Of a DNA stretch of 64,000 nucleotides, positions 42,401 to 52,800 are shown in pieces. The position numbers were made by a program, and so were the translations under genes. The DNA is from Lachnospiraceae bacterium (GTDB taxonomy: Bacteria; Bacillota; Clostridia; Lachnospirales; Lachnospiraceae), in contig JAIEFE010000020.1 of assembly GCA_029067085.1 (NCBI GenBank), positions 62,001-126,000 on the forward strand, given 5' to 3'. Each line of letters opens with the position of its first letter. Position 1 is the stretch's first letter. The notes below the pieces were generated by a model. It did not search any database, was not told the origin of the DNA, and worked only from the letters and a program-made list of their open reading frames with translations.

Positions 42401-44032
42401 GTCCAGCTTATAGGCATGGTTCATAATCAGGTTGCGCTCGTCACTGTCATACACCGACCTGTGAAATTCCATACGGTTAATAAGCTGCTCTGCCTGCAGC
42501 ATTACCGGAAGCTCCGAAGCGTCATGGATTTCCTTTTCCGTCATATCCACATCAAAATCATAGAACTGCGGATAACCGTCATTCACCCCTCCGCTTCTCA
42601 TGATCGGTACAAATTCAAAACCTTTTTCTGCCAGATAATCCGTAACGCTTCCATTCCACTCATTATCTTCAATAAATGGCAGGTCATATAAAGCGTTCTG
42701 CACTTCCGACTGCATATTTGTGATTTTAATGGTTTCATATTCCCCGCTGTCCGGCGCAGATATTCTCACAACCACATCAGCGTACTCAATCGGCTTGTTG
42801 GCTCTCTCCCTTTCTTCCTGCAACGCCTTAAAATCGGTTATCTCATGGGTATCCGTATTGTAGGCGTAATCTAAATGGAATTCCTCCACTTCCTCACTCC
42901 GTTCATTGCCGAGGAGCGTTGTCCATGCCCCAGCTCTTTCAAGGTAGGCTTCCACGCTCTGCCTGTCATCGTCTTTCATGGCAGATAGGGAATTTAACAG
43001 CTCATTCCTATCCATTCCTCTGACACTCAAAAGATCGTATTCAGAACGGTCAGAATTTGCCACTAATAGTATGATGTCTTCCTGTGCCTGTTCTGCCGCT
43101 TTTTCCTTTTCAATCTCCAGAAGCTGTGTTTCAATCCCCTTTATCAGCTCTGATGAAGTTTTCCGGATTGTGTCAAGGGACGATTTTAATTCCGGCATTT
43201 CCTTCCCGCTGCTCCACCCGGCAATATACCCGAAAGAATACTCTGATGTGTCAATCCCGAAATGCTGACATACGGTGTAGGCAATACTTTCTGCTTCCAC
43301 TTCCATTGTTTCCCGGTCTTTGTATGCTGCCCTTTCCGTATCCTGCCCGATTTCCTTTGCATGGAGTTTTGCGTGTGCAACTTCGTGAATGCCTGTTTTG
43401 GCGGTCTGCGCTTCGCTCATGCCCTCTTTAATACTGATAGGGTGATTTAGGTCAAGAAAATATCCTTTCTTGTCCCCCTCTATTTCCTCATAACTGATTG
43501 GAACAGGGGAAACCCGTTTAAGCGCTTCCATAAAATCCTGATAATTTTCCACATTCCCATGCAGCTCATTCACGCCCAAGCCGGGAAGCTCTTTTCCGTC
43601 CGTCTGCGCATAATCAAACACTGTGACAACACGAAATGCGGGTATCTTTATCTCCACTTCCTCCACGACGGGCATCCCGTCCTCATCAAGCATCGGCTCT
43701 TTCGTTACGGGATCAATCTTTTCCTGTTCCTCTTTTATCTTATAGGGTGCGGGCGCAAGGATACGGATACCCTTCTCCCCTTTATTTACATGGCGTTCAA
43801 AATTTTTCTGCCATGCCTTGTACCCGGCAACGAATGTCGCATCCGGACGTTGCATCGCTATGAGCTGGATATTGTTTGCGCTGTAATTATGGAATTTTGA
43901 CATGGTACTCAGATAGTTTTTGTACTTCTCACTCTCGAAAAGTTCTTTCAAGCCTTCCTCTAATCTGTCGGTTATCTCCTTTACTTTCTGTTTTTCGGTC
44001 ATGGAAACTTTGTTTACATTTGCATCTGCCAT
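39479..44032 (-). CDS. giant ArdC-type polyvalent protein with metallopeptidase-like and nucleotidyltransferase domains
   Basis: The 1517-residue protein has, in order: an ArdC-like single-strand-DNA-binding N-terminus (FHNYSANNIQLIAMQRPDAT, about 47-66); a zinc-peptidase-like motif HEVAHAKLHA (about 215-225); repeated LPD/YodL-like domains (about 420-900); a nucleotidyltransferase motif VVVSGSRCRG then DSDLDVVVEY with a third acid in VDINPI (about 1038-1090); a YodL-like domain (VAECGEFHNLGEYHE, about 1225-1325); and a basic tail GRISIKEKLAEKK. ArdC-type proteins block restriction and can be co-transferred with conjugated DNA. The nucleotidyltransferase suggests that it also modifies a host target. 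Transcription is shared with the next genes. Confidence 0.75.
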   Translation of the reverse strand: MADANVNKVSMTEKQKVKEITDRLEEGLKELFESEKYKNYLSTMSKFHNYSANNIQLIAMQRPDATFVAGYKAWQKNFERHVNKGEKGIRILAPAPYKIKEEQEKIDPVTKEPMLDEDGMPVVEEVEIKIPAFRVVTVFDYAQTDGKELPGLGVNELHGNVENYQDFMEALKRVSPVPISYEEIEGDKKGYFLDLNHPISIKEGMSEAQTAKTGIHEVAHAKLHAKEIGQDTERAAYKDRETMEVEAESIAYTVCQHFGIDTSEYSFGYIAGWSSGKEMPELKSSLDTIRKTSSELIKGIETQLLEIEKEKAAEQAQEDIILLVANSDRSEYDLLSVRGMDRNELLNSLSAMKDDDRQSVEAYLERAGAWTTLLGNERSEEVEEFHLDYAYNTDTHEITDFKALQEERERANKPIEYADVVVRISAPDSGEYETIKITNMQSEVQNALYDLPFIEDNEWNGSVTDYLAEKGFEFVPIMRSGGVNDGYPQFYDFDVDMTEKEIHDASELPVMLQAEQLINRMEFHRSVYDSDERNLIMNHAYKLDDMEKTISLAHSIAEQKDDLELLSETKDMAQAEIDFLPDGMVGLSEMHEYGYSWNEMLPLTKDRASELFEEGMEVYLLHSDGSEAAIGEWGALHGHDGLFGVEKDDWSAYLERELEEYISSRENRLLYGDESQFGIYQLKDTEATRDIRFMAMDYLEMKGVPVSKENYELVYTGELKEGMNLEDIYTKFNIDRPADFTGHSLSVSDVVVLHQDGENTSHYVDAVGYREVPEFTKETALSAEVSEEKVSAMDNEMAGSEKAEAYREMMPDEVKALVKERFESQLKSSGIDDVSLYMERFDALYEQGKMEHLMPTEEQRRVPINIASDEQGNSHINTEKQETELAFQLADRYISIQEVSDGYDYTIYDMDYRELDGGVYDNPDITIRQALDEIVADLKEPTHRGELEGSIQADDELIPIDYDGLMEKAEQAEKEHLEERIKNEVPEAAESKVIADFKAKTEELFNGINGHTQEDIELDVYAYLQSKIDEYEMDIELVDVVVSGSRCRGLEKADSDLDVVVEYKGREREDDLFNTFNEDGFMIGGVRVDINPITEGKTGTLAEYLPGVEAYLEGVRKAREQEPRSIFSIRMNDEERFFENTSSLDADALCKAYGECELPFVEMGKYGRWIDIGEFAAIQQSDRLAFSVEFNDKTDEITIFDGENFEYKGLRETVYPDQAEKDIKITLTVAECGEFHNLGEYHEDIAGVEEAVAIFNSIPPERRNGIPSIGINIHTEGTEPYEDVQMDIVSGKVIDLEMLEYYPEITGNQKALAVISELINKFPDAEVRGSLDKWLPVDMQRSEPESDADKAALLAAQIDQLSYDYDTVQYRDTVEDRDAQVANITEDIRNGNTEYLNDFLNAIISDSIRESITDIFGKGAELDDSEGVQTARKAKELLDSLAEYKPLAKVEELEECNYNMIDNVLNNEKPKEEQERRSGRISIKEKLAEKKAVIEQRGRVEKEVPEKGTEKKSEREI

Positions 44033-44123
44033 ATGGTTATTTACTCCTTTTCCTCCATAAAAGCAGAAAACAGATAAGTTTCCCTATCTGTCCCTGCTTT
44101 GGATATTTTTATTTGCTGTTTTT

Positions 44124-44966
44124 TTATAAACATTCTTCTTTGCCTTTTCCCTTCGCCTTGTCCGGCTCCGGCGCTTTCTTCTGCTGGTCTGCTTTTGCTT
44201 TCATTTCTGACAGTTTCTCTTTTACAGATACCCGCCCGCCTTTCTCTGCTTCCTTCCCGGCATCCAGACGGTCAGAGAGCCGATCCAGCTTCTCAAACGC
44301 CTTGTCAGCCGCATCAATATTTTTCCGTAATTTTTCCACTGTCTTTTTTACAGGCTTATTGATTAGCCTTGTCAGAGCGACACCCGGTTTTTCATCAGAT
44401 ACTTCTTTCGTGCCTTTTCCTGATAACAGCCTGCCCACGTTGGAAACGCTGTTCCCGATCTGCTTTAATTCATCTCCGATGCTGTCTATCTGGTTTGCTG
44501 TCTTTTCAAAATCCATCATCACATCAACCAGACGCTCCCGGTAATCTGAAAGCACTGACTTCACTCCGGAAATGCCTTTCTGAAGAACCTTGCACATCTC
44601 CGAATTCCCTTTTTCCTTAAAGGCATTGACCGCTTGTGCCGCTGTTTCCACCAAATGGTCTTTTACTGCCAAAAGGCGCTCCGATAAATTTGTGATTTTC
44701 TCCTGAAGGTGTGCCACCCTGTCCATAAGATTGTCTTTGACCGATTTCGGCTGGTTTTCCTGCAACTGTGAAAGCTGCTCCCTGACACCCTGTAACTCGT
44801 CCACCATCACAGCAAGCTGCAACTGCATACCCGCCGCATACTTGAAAAGCTCCATAAAGTCCTGTGACTGCTCTCCCATGTTCTGCTGGTTAAGCAGCTC
44901 CATGAACTGCTTTAACACATCATTTTCTTCCATGAACTGTTTTGTATTCTGTTCTGCTGTTTCCAT
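44124..44966 (-). CDS. DUF6674-like coiled-coil protein with shared C-terminal tail
   Basis: The 280-residue protein is mostly helical: ENDVLKQFMELLNQQNMGEQ, VDELQGVREQLSQLQENQPK and LQEKITNLSERLLAVKDHLV, followed by a helical middle part. Its last 50 residues contain [20 protein letters not shown] and a Lys-rich end, matching the tails of the 1517- and 3054-residue proteins. I recall the family as DUF6674 of Firmicute conjugative elements. AGGAGG precedes the start. A possible role is chaperone, surface or scaffolding protein of the transfer apparatus; this is open. Confidence 0.6.
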   Translation of the reverse strand: METAEQNTKQFMEENDVLKQFMELLNQQNMGEQSQDFMELFKYAAGMQLQLAVMVDELQGVREQLSQLQENQPKSVKDNLMDRVAHLQEKITNLSERLLAVKDHLVETAAQAVNAFKEKGNSEMCKVLQKGISGVKSVLSDYRERLVDVMMDFEKTANQIDSIGDELKQIGNSVSNVGRLLSGKGTKEVSDEKPGVALTRLINKPVKKTVEKLRKNIDAADKAFEKLDRLSDRLDAGKEAEKGGRVSVKEKLSEMKAKADQQKKAPEPDKAKGKGKEECL

Positions 44967-45057
44967 TTCCTGATACCTCCTGTTTTATTCACTTCATAAT
45001 AAAAGACAGCCTTTTTCAGACTGCCTTCAGCATACCTGATATTCAAAACATTATTTC

Positions 45058-45420
45058 TTAATAATCTATGACTTCTTTGTCCAGAAAAAGTTTAATCATC
45101 TCCCTCACTGCTTCCTGCACTTGTGGATTTCCGCAAAATTCCGGCATAAGGTTGATAAAGCCTATGTCTATTTCACTGCCGGAAAGTATGTCAGCCTGTG
45201 AATCTTCCATTTTAGCTGTCCCTTCCACATGAAGATTGATGCCAATAGAAGGGACACCGTTCATGCGTTCCGGCGGTATCTGCCTGTAAAGCGTGACCGC
45301 TTCCTCCAATGTACCGATGCCCTCATGGTATTCTCCCAAACTATGGTATTCCCCGCACTCTGCCACCGTAAATGTCATGATTACCTTCTTTTCTTCCTGA
45401 TCCGCTGTTCTTTTTCCCAT
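45058..45420 (-). CDS. standalone YodL-like domain protein
   Basis: The 120-residue protein starts at the ATG at 45418-45420 (MGKRTADQEEKK) with AAGGAGA upstream. The sequence TVAECGEYHSLGEYHEGIG, then IPPERMNGVPSIGINLHVEG, aligns with a domain near residue 1225 of the 1517-residue protein (VAECGEFHNLGEYHEDIA, IPPERRNGIPSIGINIHTEG). It is therefore a free copy of an internal domain of its neighbour. Its function is unknown; a regulator or dominant partner of the large protein is one possibility. Confidence 0.6.
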   Translation of the reverse strand: MGKRTADQEEKKVIMTFTVAECGEYHSLGEYHEGIGTLEEAVTLYRQIPPERMNGVPSIGINLHVEGTAKMEDSQADILSGSEIDIGFINLMPEFCGNPQVQEAVREMIKLFLDKEVIDY

Positions 45421-45451
45421 TATGGTTCTCCTTCCATATTTTTTTCTGTTT

Positions 45452-46744
45452 TTACGCAGCAAGATACTTTTCAGTATCTTCCGTTATGTACCGCTCAAGA
45501 TATTCCTCCCGGTGCGGCATGACGATATGCAGGTTGCCATGTATATTGATCCATTCAATTACAAACCAAAAGCCAAGACCTCTGCTGTCCGGCTTCCAGA
45601 TGCCTTTTTCGTCAAACGCCCCTCCACGCATCATATAATCTATGATTTCAGGATTGGAGAGTTTCTCTGCAAGCTCCCAACGGTTCGGTGACTTTTCCCT
45701 GTGACAGCCAAAACCGCAATAGACACACCCCGTCCTGTTACATCCGGTAGTGTCAAATACAGGTTTTCCCACATCAAAAATCCCCATATCCATTGAATTT
45801 CCCTGTGCCTGTCCTTTCCCATAGTCTGCCACTACCTCCCCATATACGTCTGCAATCCGGATATGATTATGGTAGATATATTCCAGTACGTCTTGTTCCG
45901 TCCAGAATGACATAGGATTGCTGATAGGGCTTTTCATATCAAAACCGTTACAGCCATTTTTAAGCCAGTTCGTAGTCCTCAATCTGCTTTCACTTGCCAT
46001 CTGTGCTGTCATTGGCATTTTTCCCGTCTTTTTGGCGTAATTGTGCATGGGTGCTTTTTTCATAATCGAACAGCAATGGTCTGATATTTCAAAAGGCGCT
46101 TCCAAAAAGAATTTATATCTTTCCTTGTTGTACATCTTGGAATATTCCGATGTTTCCACCCCGTTTTCTTTATGGGGATATTTCCCCTGCAGGATAAGAT
46201 AACGGACAGGCGTTTTGATGTCCGTACTTGGTATCTCTCCCCGGCTAAGGCTCTTATACGCTTCATTTTCCCTGTCCTCCCGGCGGTCTATGCCTACCAA
46301 GTCCGCCATATAACTGTAATTGGGAATAATCCCCCCGCTGTCTGCGCCTTTCTCCTGTTCTGCCAGCTTCTCCACATATCTCCTTGCGCCATATACACAG
46401 CCCGCTACTTCTTTTCCTATCATCGGGTATCCATATTTAATGATAATCTGACGGAAATTCATTTTCGGTCTGATGATTTCAACATTCTCATACTGTTTTA
46501 CAAATTCCCTGACCTCCGGGTATTCCAGTCCGGTATCCACATATACTGCCCCTATTTTCGGGTACATTTTCCTTGCAATGTCCAATAAAACAGTGCTGTC
46601 TTTCCCTCCGCTGAAGCTGACGTAAACACCGTCATCCCCATAATATTCCACCCATTCCCGGATACGGTATTCCGTCATCCGTATCTTGGCGGAAAGCGGG
46701 AGTGACTGCATCTGGTACAAATCGCTGATTGTATGTTTATTCAT
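45452..46744 (-). CDS. PAPS-reductase-like PP-loop protein (IbrA/DUF3440 type)
   Basis: The 430-residue protein has the PP-loop VYVSFSGGKDSTVLLDIARK at about residues 41-60, which binds ATP or a sulfonucleotide, and a C-terminal cysteine cluster CNRTGCVYCGFGCHREKSPN (about 335-354) that may bind an iron-sulfur cluster or zinc. Members of this family occur in phages and conjugative elements as host-modulating genes and, in IbrA, partner a ParB-like protein; none is visible nearby. AGGAGGA precedes the ATG. It ends about 30 bases before the YodL-like gene, suggesting one transcript. Confidence 0.8.
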   Translation of the reverse strand: MNKHTISDLYQMQSLPLSAKIRMTEYRIREWVEYYGDDGVYVSFSGGKDSTVLLDIARKMYPKIGAVYVDTGLEYPEVREFVKQYENVEIIRPKMNFRQIIIKYGYPMIGKEVAGCVYGARRYVEKLAEQEKGADSGGIIPNYSYMADLVGIDRREDRENEAYKSLSRGEIPSTDIKTPVRYLILQGKYPHKENGVETSEYSKMYNKERYKFFLEAPFEISDHCCSIMKKAPMHNYAKKTGKMPMTAQMASESRLRTTNWLKNGCNGFDMKSPISNPMSFWTEQDVLEYIYHNHIRIADVYGEVVADYGKGQAQGNSMDMGIFDVGKPVFDTTGCNRTGCVYCGFGCHREKSPNRWELAEKLSNPEIIDYMMRGGAFDEKGIWKPDSRGLGFWFVIEWINIHGNLHIVMPHREEYLERYITEDTEKYLAA

Positions 46745-46770
46745 ACTGTCCTCCTACTCTTGTAAATGGA

Positions 46771-46799
46771 AACAGGCAGCTTTTTGATAGCTGCCCGTT
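46771..46799 (-). terminator. hairpin between the methylase-helicase and PP-loop genes
   Basis: AACGGGCAGCT/AGCTGCCTGTT stem on the minus strand with a 7-base loop; the following GTTTCC is only weakly T-rich, so partial read-through is likely. Confidence 0.5.
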
Positions 46800-46807
46800 C
46801 CAAAATG

Positions 46808-49800
46808 TTATAAAGTTTCTTCTTTCCCCCTGCCTTTTTGCTGCTCCGGCTTTTCCGGCGATTTCTGCCCATATGCCCTGTCACGCATCTCAGCAAGTTT
46901 CTCTTTTACGGAAACGCGCCCTCTTGGACTGTCCGCTAACATTCTCTCCTTTCCATGCTCCGCAACCTTTTCTGATACTGCCCGGCTGAATGTCGGCTTG
47001 CATGGTTCATCTGCCACAGCTTCCACACCGTCCTGCATTTCCTCTATGTCGATTTCCTGTTGTTCCCCGCTGTCTGTTTCCGGCTCATCGTCCATGTCAA
47101 TTCCGTCGCTGCCTTTTTCGTCCATATTCAGAAGTGCATTTAACTCTGTAAGGCGTTCTAACTTCTCCGCAAGCTCCGCTTCCTGTGCAAATGGTTTTGT
47201 GACCTCCACTTTTGCTGTTTCAAGCTGATGCTCCACGTTTTCAAGTTTCTGCGCCACAGCTTCCATTTTAGCGGTCATACCTTCTAAGGCATTGCTTAAC
47301 CTCTGCAAATTTCCCAGCGGATCAGTGCCGATTTCCACCTCATGGCTGATGCTTCCCTTTAAGTTGACTGTAAATTTGGAAAAGAACGAATCAAAAGAAA
47401 CACTCATCTTAAAACCCTGATATTCCCCGATTGTGACTGCCATGTTTGGCTGTTTTGCACTCCTGCACATATCAATCAGTGCGGTTCCGGCTTCCTTTTT
47501 GTCCGTATATACCCTGTTACCGATTTTTATGGAAAAGGTGTCCTTATCCGCGAATTTATACTGCTGGTAGGTCTGTATGTCGGCACGATACCCTTCAAGC
47601 CTTTCCTTCATGGTGGCTATCTGCGCCGGGTAATTCTTTACAATGTTATCCTCCAGACGGTACTTTTGGCTTGTATGGTTTGCCTTTAACAGCTTTAACT
47701 TGGATACCTGAATATCCAAGTCCATTTTTTCCTTGATATACGGGTTGCCTGTTGCAAGAGCTTTTACCTCTGCATAAGTGAGCGCTGCTTCGTCAATGTC
47801 CTCACAGGAACGCACCGGGGATTTGCTCGTCATAATCTGACCGATGAATTTCTGCTTGTTTTCAATAAGCTGCCAACTGTACGAATCGAATGTGCCTTCC
47901 GTCACATACCGGAAAATCTTAACCTTTGGATTAAGGTTGCCCTGTCGTAAAATACGCCCCTCCTGCTGTTCGATGTCTGACGGACGCCAAGGCACATCAA
48001 GGTGGTGCAGGGCAATAAGCCGATCCTGTACGTTTGTCCCGGCTCCCATCTTTGCGGTTGAACCCAATAAAAAACGAACCTGTCCGCTTCTTACTTTTGC
48101 AAACAGCTCCGCTTTCCTTGTTTCCGTATTGGCATCATGGATAAATGCTATCTCCTGCTCCGGCACTCCCTTCGCCATGAGCTTATCCCTGATGTCCTCA
48201 TAAACATTAAATGTGCCATCTCCTTTCGGTGTTGATAGATCACAGAAGATAAGCTGCGCCGACTTCTGTTCTTTCGTCTGCTCCCATATCTCAAATGCTT
48301 TCTCCACACAGGTTGTGGCTTTGGAATTTTCCTCATCGGGAAGCATATCATTGATTAAACGCTGGTCTAACGCAAGTTTTCTTCCGTCGTTTGTAATCTT
48401 GAGCATATTGTCAACCGTTGCGTCCACCTTGCGGTCACGCACCGCTTCCGCCCTCTCTGCAAGGGATTGTACCATTTCCTTCTGGTGTTCGCTTGGCTTT
48501 AGCACGATATTTTCATAATCCGCTTCCGGCACAGGCAGCTTCAGCATATCCGGCGTCTGAATGTCTGCACTTTCCTTAAAAAGTGCAATCAGCTCCGGCA
48601 GGTTGAAGAACTTGGCAAACCTTGTCTTTGCCCTGTAACCCGTACCCTCCGGCGCAAGCTCTATGGCGGTCTGTGTTTCCCCGAAAGATGCCGCCCAACT
48701 GTCGAAATGCCCCAACCCTAAACGCTGCAAGGTATTGTACTGGAGATAGCGCATATTCGTATATAATTCCGTCATACTGTTGCTGATCGGCGTACCCGTT
48801 GCGAATGTGATGCCCTTCCCGCCTGTCAGCTCGTCCATATACTGGCACTTTGCAAACATATCCGAAGATTTCTGCGCTTCCGTCTGTGCAATGCCCGCAA
48901 CATTCCTCATTTTTGTGTATAAAAAGAGGTTCTTATAGTTGTGACTCTCGTCCACGAACAGCCTGTCCACGCCTAACTGCTCAAAGGTAACAACATTGTC
49001 TTTCCGGCTTGCATCGTTTAAGCGGCTCAACCTCGCATTCAGCGATTTTTTTGTCTTTTCCATCTGCTTAATGGTATAGCGCTCGCCCTTTTCCGCTTTG
49101 GTGGCTTCGATTGCCATTTCAATCTCCGCTATCTGCCTTTCAATCATAGCTGCCTGTCTTTCAGTGGAAAGCGGTATCTTCTCAAATTGACTGTGCCCGA
49201 TAATGACTGCATCGTAATCGCCTGTCGCTATCCTTGAACAGAATTTTTTCCGGTTTGCCGGTTCAAAATCTTTCTTGGTGGCAGCTAAGATGTTAGCGCC
49301 CGGATAAAGGCGTAAAAAGTCGCTTGCCCATTGTTCTGTCAGGTGGTTTGGCACAACAAATAAGCTCTTTTGGCACAGCCCTAACCGCTTATTCTCCATT
49401 GCTGCGGCAATCATTTCAAATGTCTTTCCAGCTCCCACGCAATGTGCAAGCAGCGTATTATCCCCATAGAGCTGATGTGCCACTGCGTTAAGCTGGTGCG
49501 GTCTTAATTCTATGTCCGGTGTCATGCCGGGGAATTTTAAATGCGAACCGTCATATTCCCTCGGTCTGCTGGAATTGAAAAGCTCATTGTATTTTGCACA
49601 TAACGCCTGCCTGCGCTCCGGTTCCCTAAACACCCAATCCTTAAAGGCTTCCCGGATTGCTTCCTGTTTCTGGCTTGCAAGCATGGTTTCCTTTTTATTA
49701 AGGACTCTTTTTTCCTTCCCGTCCTCAGTAATGACATCAAAGATACGGGTGTCACGAAGGTTCAGGGAATCTTCTAAAATCTTATAGGCGTTTGCCCTGC

Positions 49801-52800
49801 TCGTTCCATAGGTCATGCCGACAAGTGAATTGCCCCTGTCCGCATTTTTGCCCTTTACATTCCACTGCCCCGTCACATCGGAATACTGTACCCCCATTAA
49901 ATTACGGTCAAACAGATACTCCGGTGTTTCAAAAGTTTCACGCATGAAGTCCTCGATATACTTGGTGTCGATCCACGTTGCGCCGATACGCACCTCAATC
50001 TCCGAAGCGTCAAGCTCTTTCGGCTGTATGCCCTCCAGTGAGGTTACGTTAATGGCAAATTCCGGACGGTTCTCTGCAAATACTTTTGCAACTGCCAGCT
50101 TTTCCCGCACGTTCCCGCTTAAATATTCGTCTGCTGTTTCCCATTTCTCCGTAACAGGATTTTGGAATATAACCCCGGCAAGCTCTTTTGTGATTTCTTC
50201 CTCACTCTTATTTGCAAGCTGTGACATATAGGGCAGGTCTACCCCTGCTTTTTCGCCAAGGGAAACCGCCAGTGCTTCACTTGCGGTATCCACGCTCGTC
50301 ACGACTTCCTGTTTCTTTATGGTGCGTTTTGAGAACATATCCGCCTTGCCGATGAAGTTCCCTTCATCGTCCAGCTTTTCAAGGGAACATAACAGGCAGT
50401 AGCTTGAATCCTGATTGAACGCCCTCTTATTGGTCTGTGAACTGATAAGACCGAATTTCTTGGAAAAATCATCATATAACTGGTTTAATTCCGTCTGCTT
50501 GTTTTTAATCATACCCTCCGGGTATTCACTCAACTGGAAGTCAATCAGCTCCTGTGTACAGTCCCGGATTGCCACCATGCCCTTGATGCGCTGCTCTGCC
50601 TTTTCTGACACATCAACAGGCTTCATAATGGAATTTTCCCGGTAGTACACTTTTTCATCTACTACGGTATAGCTGTAATTCTTCACGTCCGGATCGGCGG
50701 GGATATTCTCCCTTGCAGACTCATCATCAATCTCATTGAAATCTGCCTGTTCGATGCTGCCCTCCACATGGGAAAGTGCATTTTTAAGCTGCGCCGACAG
50801 CGGAAGGGAATTGTCCGGCAGACAGGCGGATTCCATGCCATGCGCACCCGAAACCATTTCCATTTTTCCAAGCACCATCTCCGGGTGGTCTGCAAAATAC
50901 TGGTTCATTACAATACCATCTTTTTCCGTCAGATGCACCCAGTCCGGTTCAATATCCATTACCCTGTCACGTTTCTTCAAAAACAAAATATCCGATGTAA
51001 CCTCTGTACCCGCATTTTCCTTAAAGGCTGTGTTCGGAAGCCTGACCGCCCCCAAAAGCTCCGCCCGCTGTGCAAGGTATTTTCTTACTTCCGGACTTTT
51101 CTTGTCCATAGTCCCCTTTGAAGTGACAAAGGCAACCACACCGCCCGGTCTGACCTTATCCAGCGTTTTTGCAAAGAAATAATCATGGATCAGGAAGTTA
51201 TGCTTGTCGTAGGCTTTGTCCGCCACCTTATACTGACCGAATGGCACGTTTCCCACCGCAACATCAAAAAAATCATTAGGATAACTGGTGTTTTCAAAGC
51301 CTGTGATTTTAATGTCCGCATGGGGATAGAGCTGCTTTGCAATCCGTCCGGTAAGTCCGTCAAGTTCTGCCCCATACAGTCTGCTTCCCTGCATTTCCTC
51401 CGGCAGACAGCCATAGAAATTACCAATCCCGGCGGCGGGATCTAACACATTCCCTTTGGTAAAACCCATTTTCCCCACTGCATCATAGATTGCCTGAATG
51501 ATAACAGGGCTTGTATAGTGGGCATTTAAGGTGCTTTCCCTTGCGGAAGCGTATTCTTCCAGGGATAACAGGCTTTTCAATTCCTGATATTCATTCGCCC
51601 AATTCGCTTTTGTTTCGTCAAAAGCATCGGCAAGACCGCCCCACCCCACATATTTCGCTAATACTTCCTGTTCTTCCGGTGTGGCAATGCGGTGTTCGCC
51701 CTCAATCTTCTCAAGGGTGCGTATAGCTTCCACATTCTGACGGAATTTCTCTTTCGGTGCAAAGCCTTTTCCAGTAGTTTCCGCTTCATTGAAAGTAATA
51801 CGGTAATTAACCGCGCCTGACTTGTCTATCTCCGGTTCTTTCCCTGATACTTTTTCAGTTTCTTTTTCTGATGCTTTTTCCGGCTCTATATCCGTTTCCC
51901 CTGTCAGCATTTCCACATCACGCATGACCTGCTGGATAAACGGATCATTCTCTAAGGCATTTTCATCTACAAGCTGCCCGTCCACAATCCCGGCTTTCGC
52001 AAGCCTTTCCCGGACTGCATTGGTATCAATATCGGGAAAATCATCTTCTGTATCCGCAATATTTTCCTCTTTTGAAGTATCCTCCGTTTCCGTCTGGTCT
52101 GTTTTTTCCGTATCAGCTTTCTTTTCCCCTGAAATTTCATTGATGCGGTCAGCATACGCACTGGCTTCCTCCTGCGTCGCAAACGTCGGCACTATACCAT
52201 CGCCCGCCACATAATAGTCCTGCTTTTCGTTGTCCCATACCGCAAAAGGCTCTGTAAAGGCATCAGATGTTTCCGTAACCGTAAAGCGCCCTGTTATTTC
52301 CTGTTCCGGTTCTTCGGTAAGGTTTTCTGATTCTGTTTCCGGAAAATGCTCTGCCTGCTGTTCTTCTTTCGGTTCTTCTTTTGAAACTTCCTCCACAGCA
52401 TTTTCTTCCCTCTGCTGTTCGGGTTCGTCATAACGTGCCGCATAACTTTGTGCTTCTTTCAGCAGACGATCCATTTCTACTGCTTTTTCCGTATTCCCAC
52501 TGATTGACTGCATGAGGACATAATCGGTAGCTTCCAAAAACAAAGCGTCATAGACTGCCTTCCCCTCTAACCGCCTTTCATCGGTCTGAATGGCAACCTC
52601 CCCGGTGTCCTCATTCCAGCCGACCACATCCTGCATGGACAGCGCACCGCAGATTTTTACCACGACGGACATTTCCGCAAGCCTTTCCATAAGCGCCCTG
52701 TCACTGCCGCTTATGTTATTTTCCGGTTCGGACTTTTGGACATTTTGTCCAGAAGTTTCTTTTTCCGGTTCCGGTATATCCGCCTTATCTGGTTCTCTGT

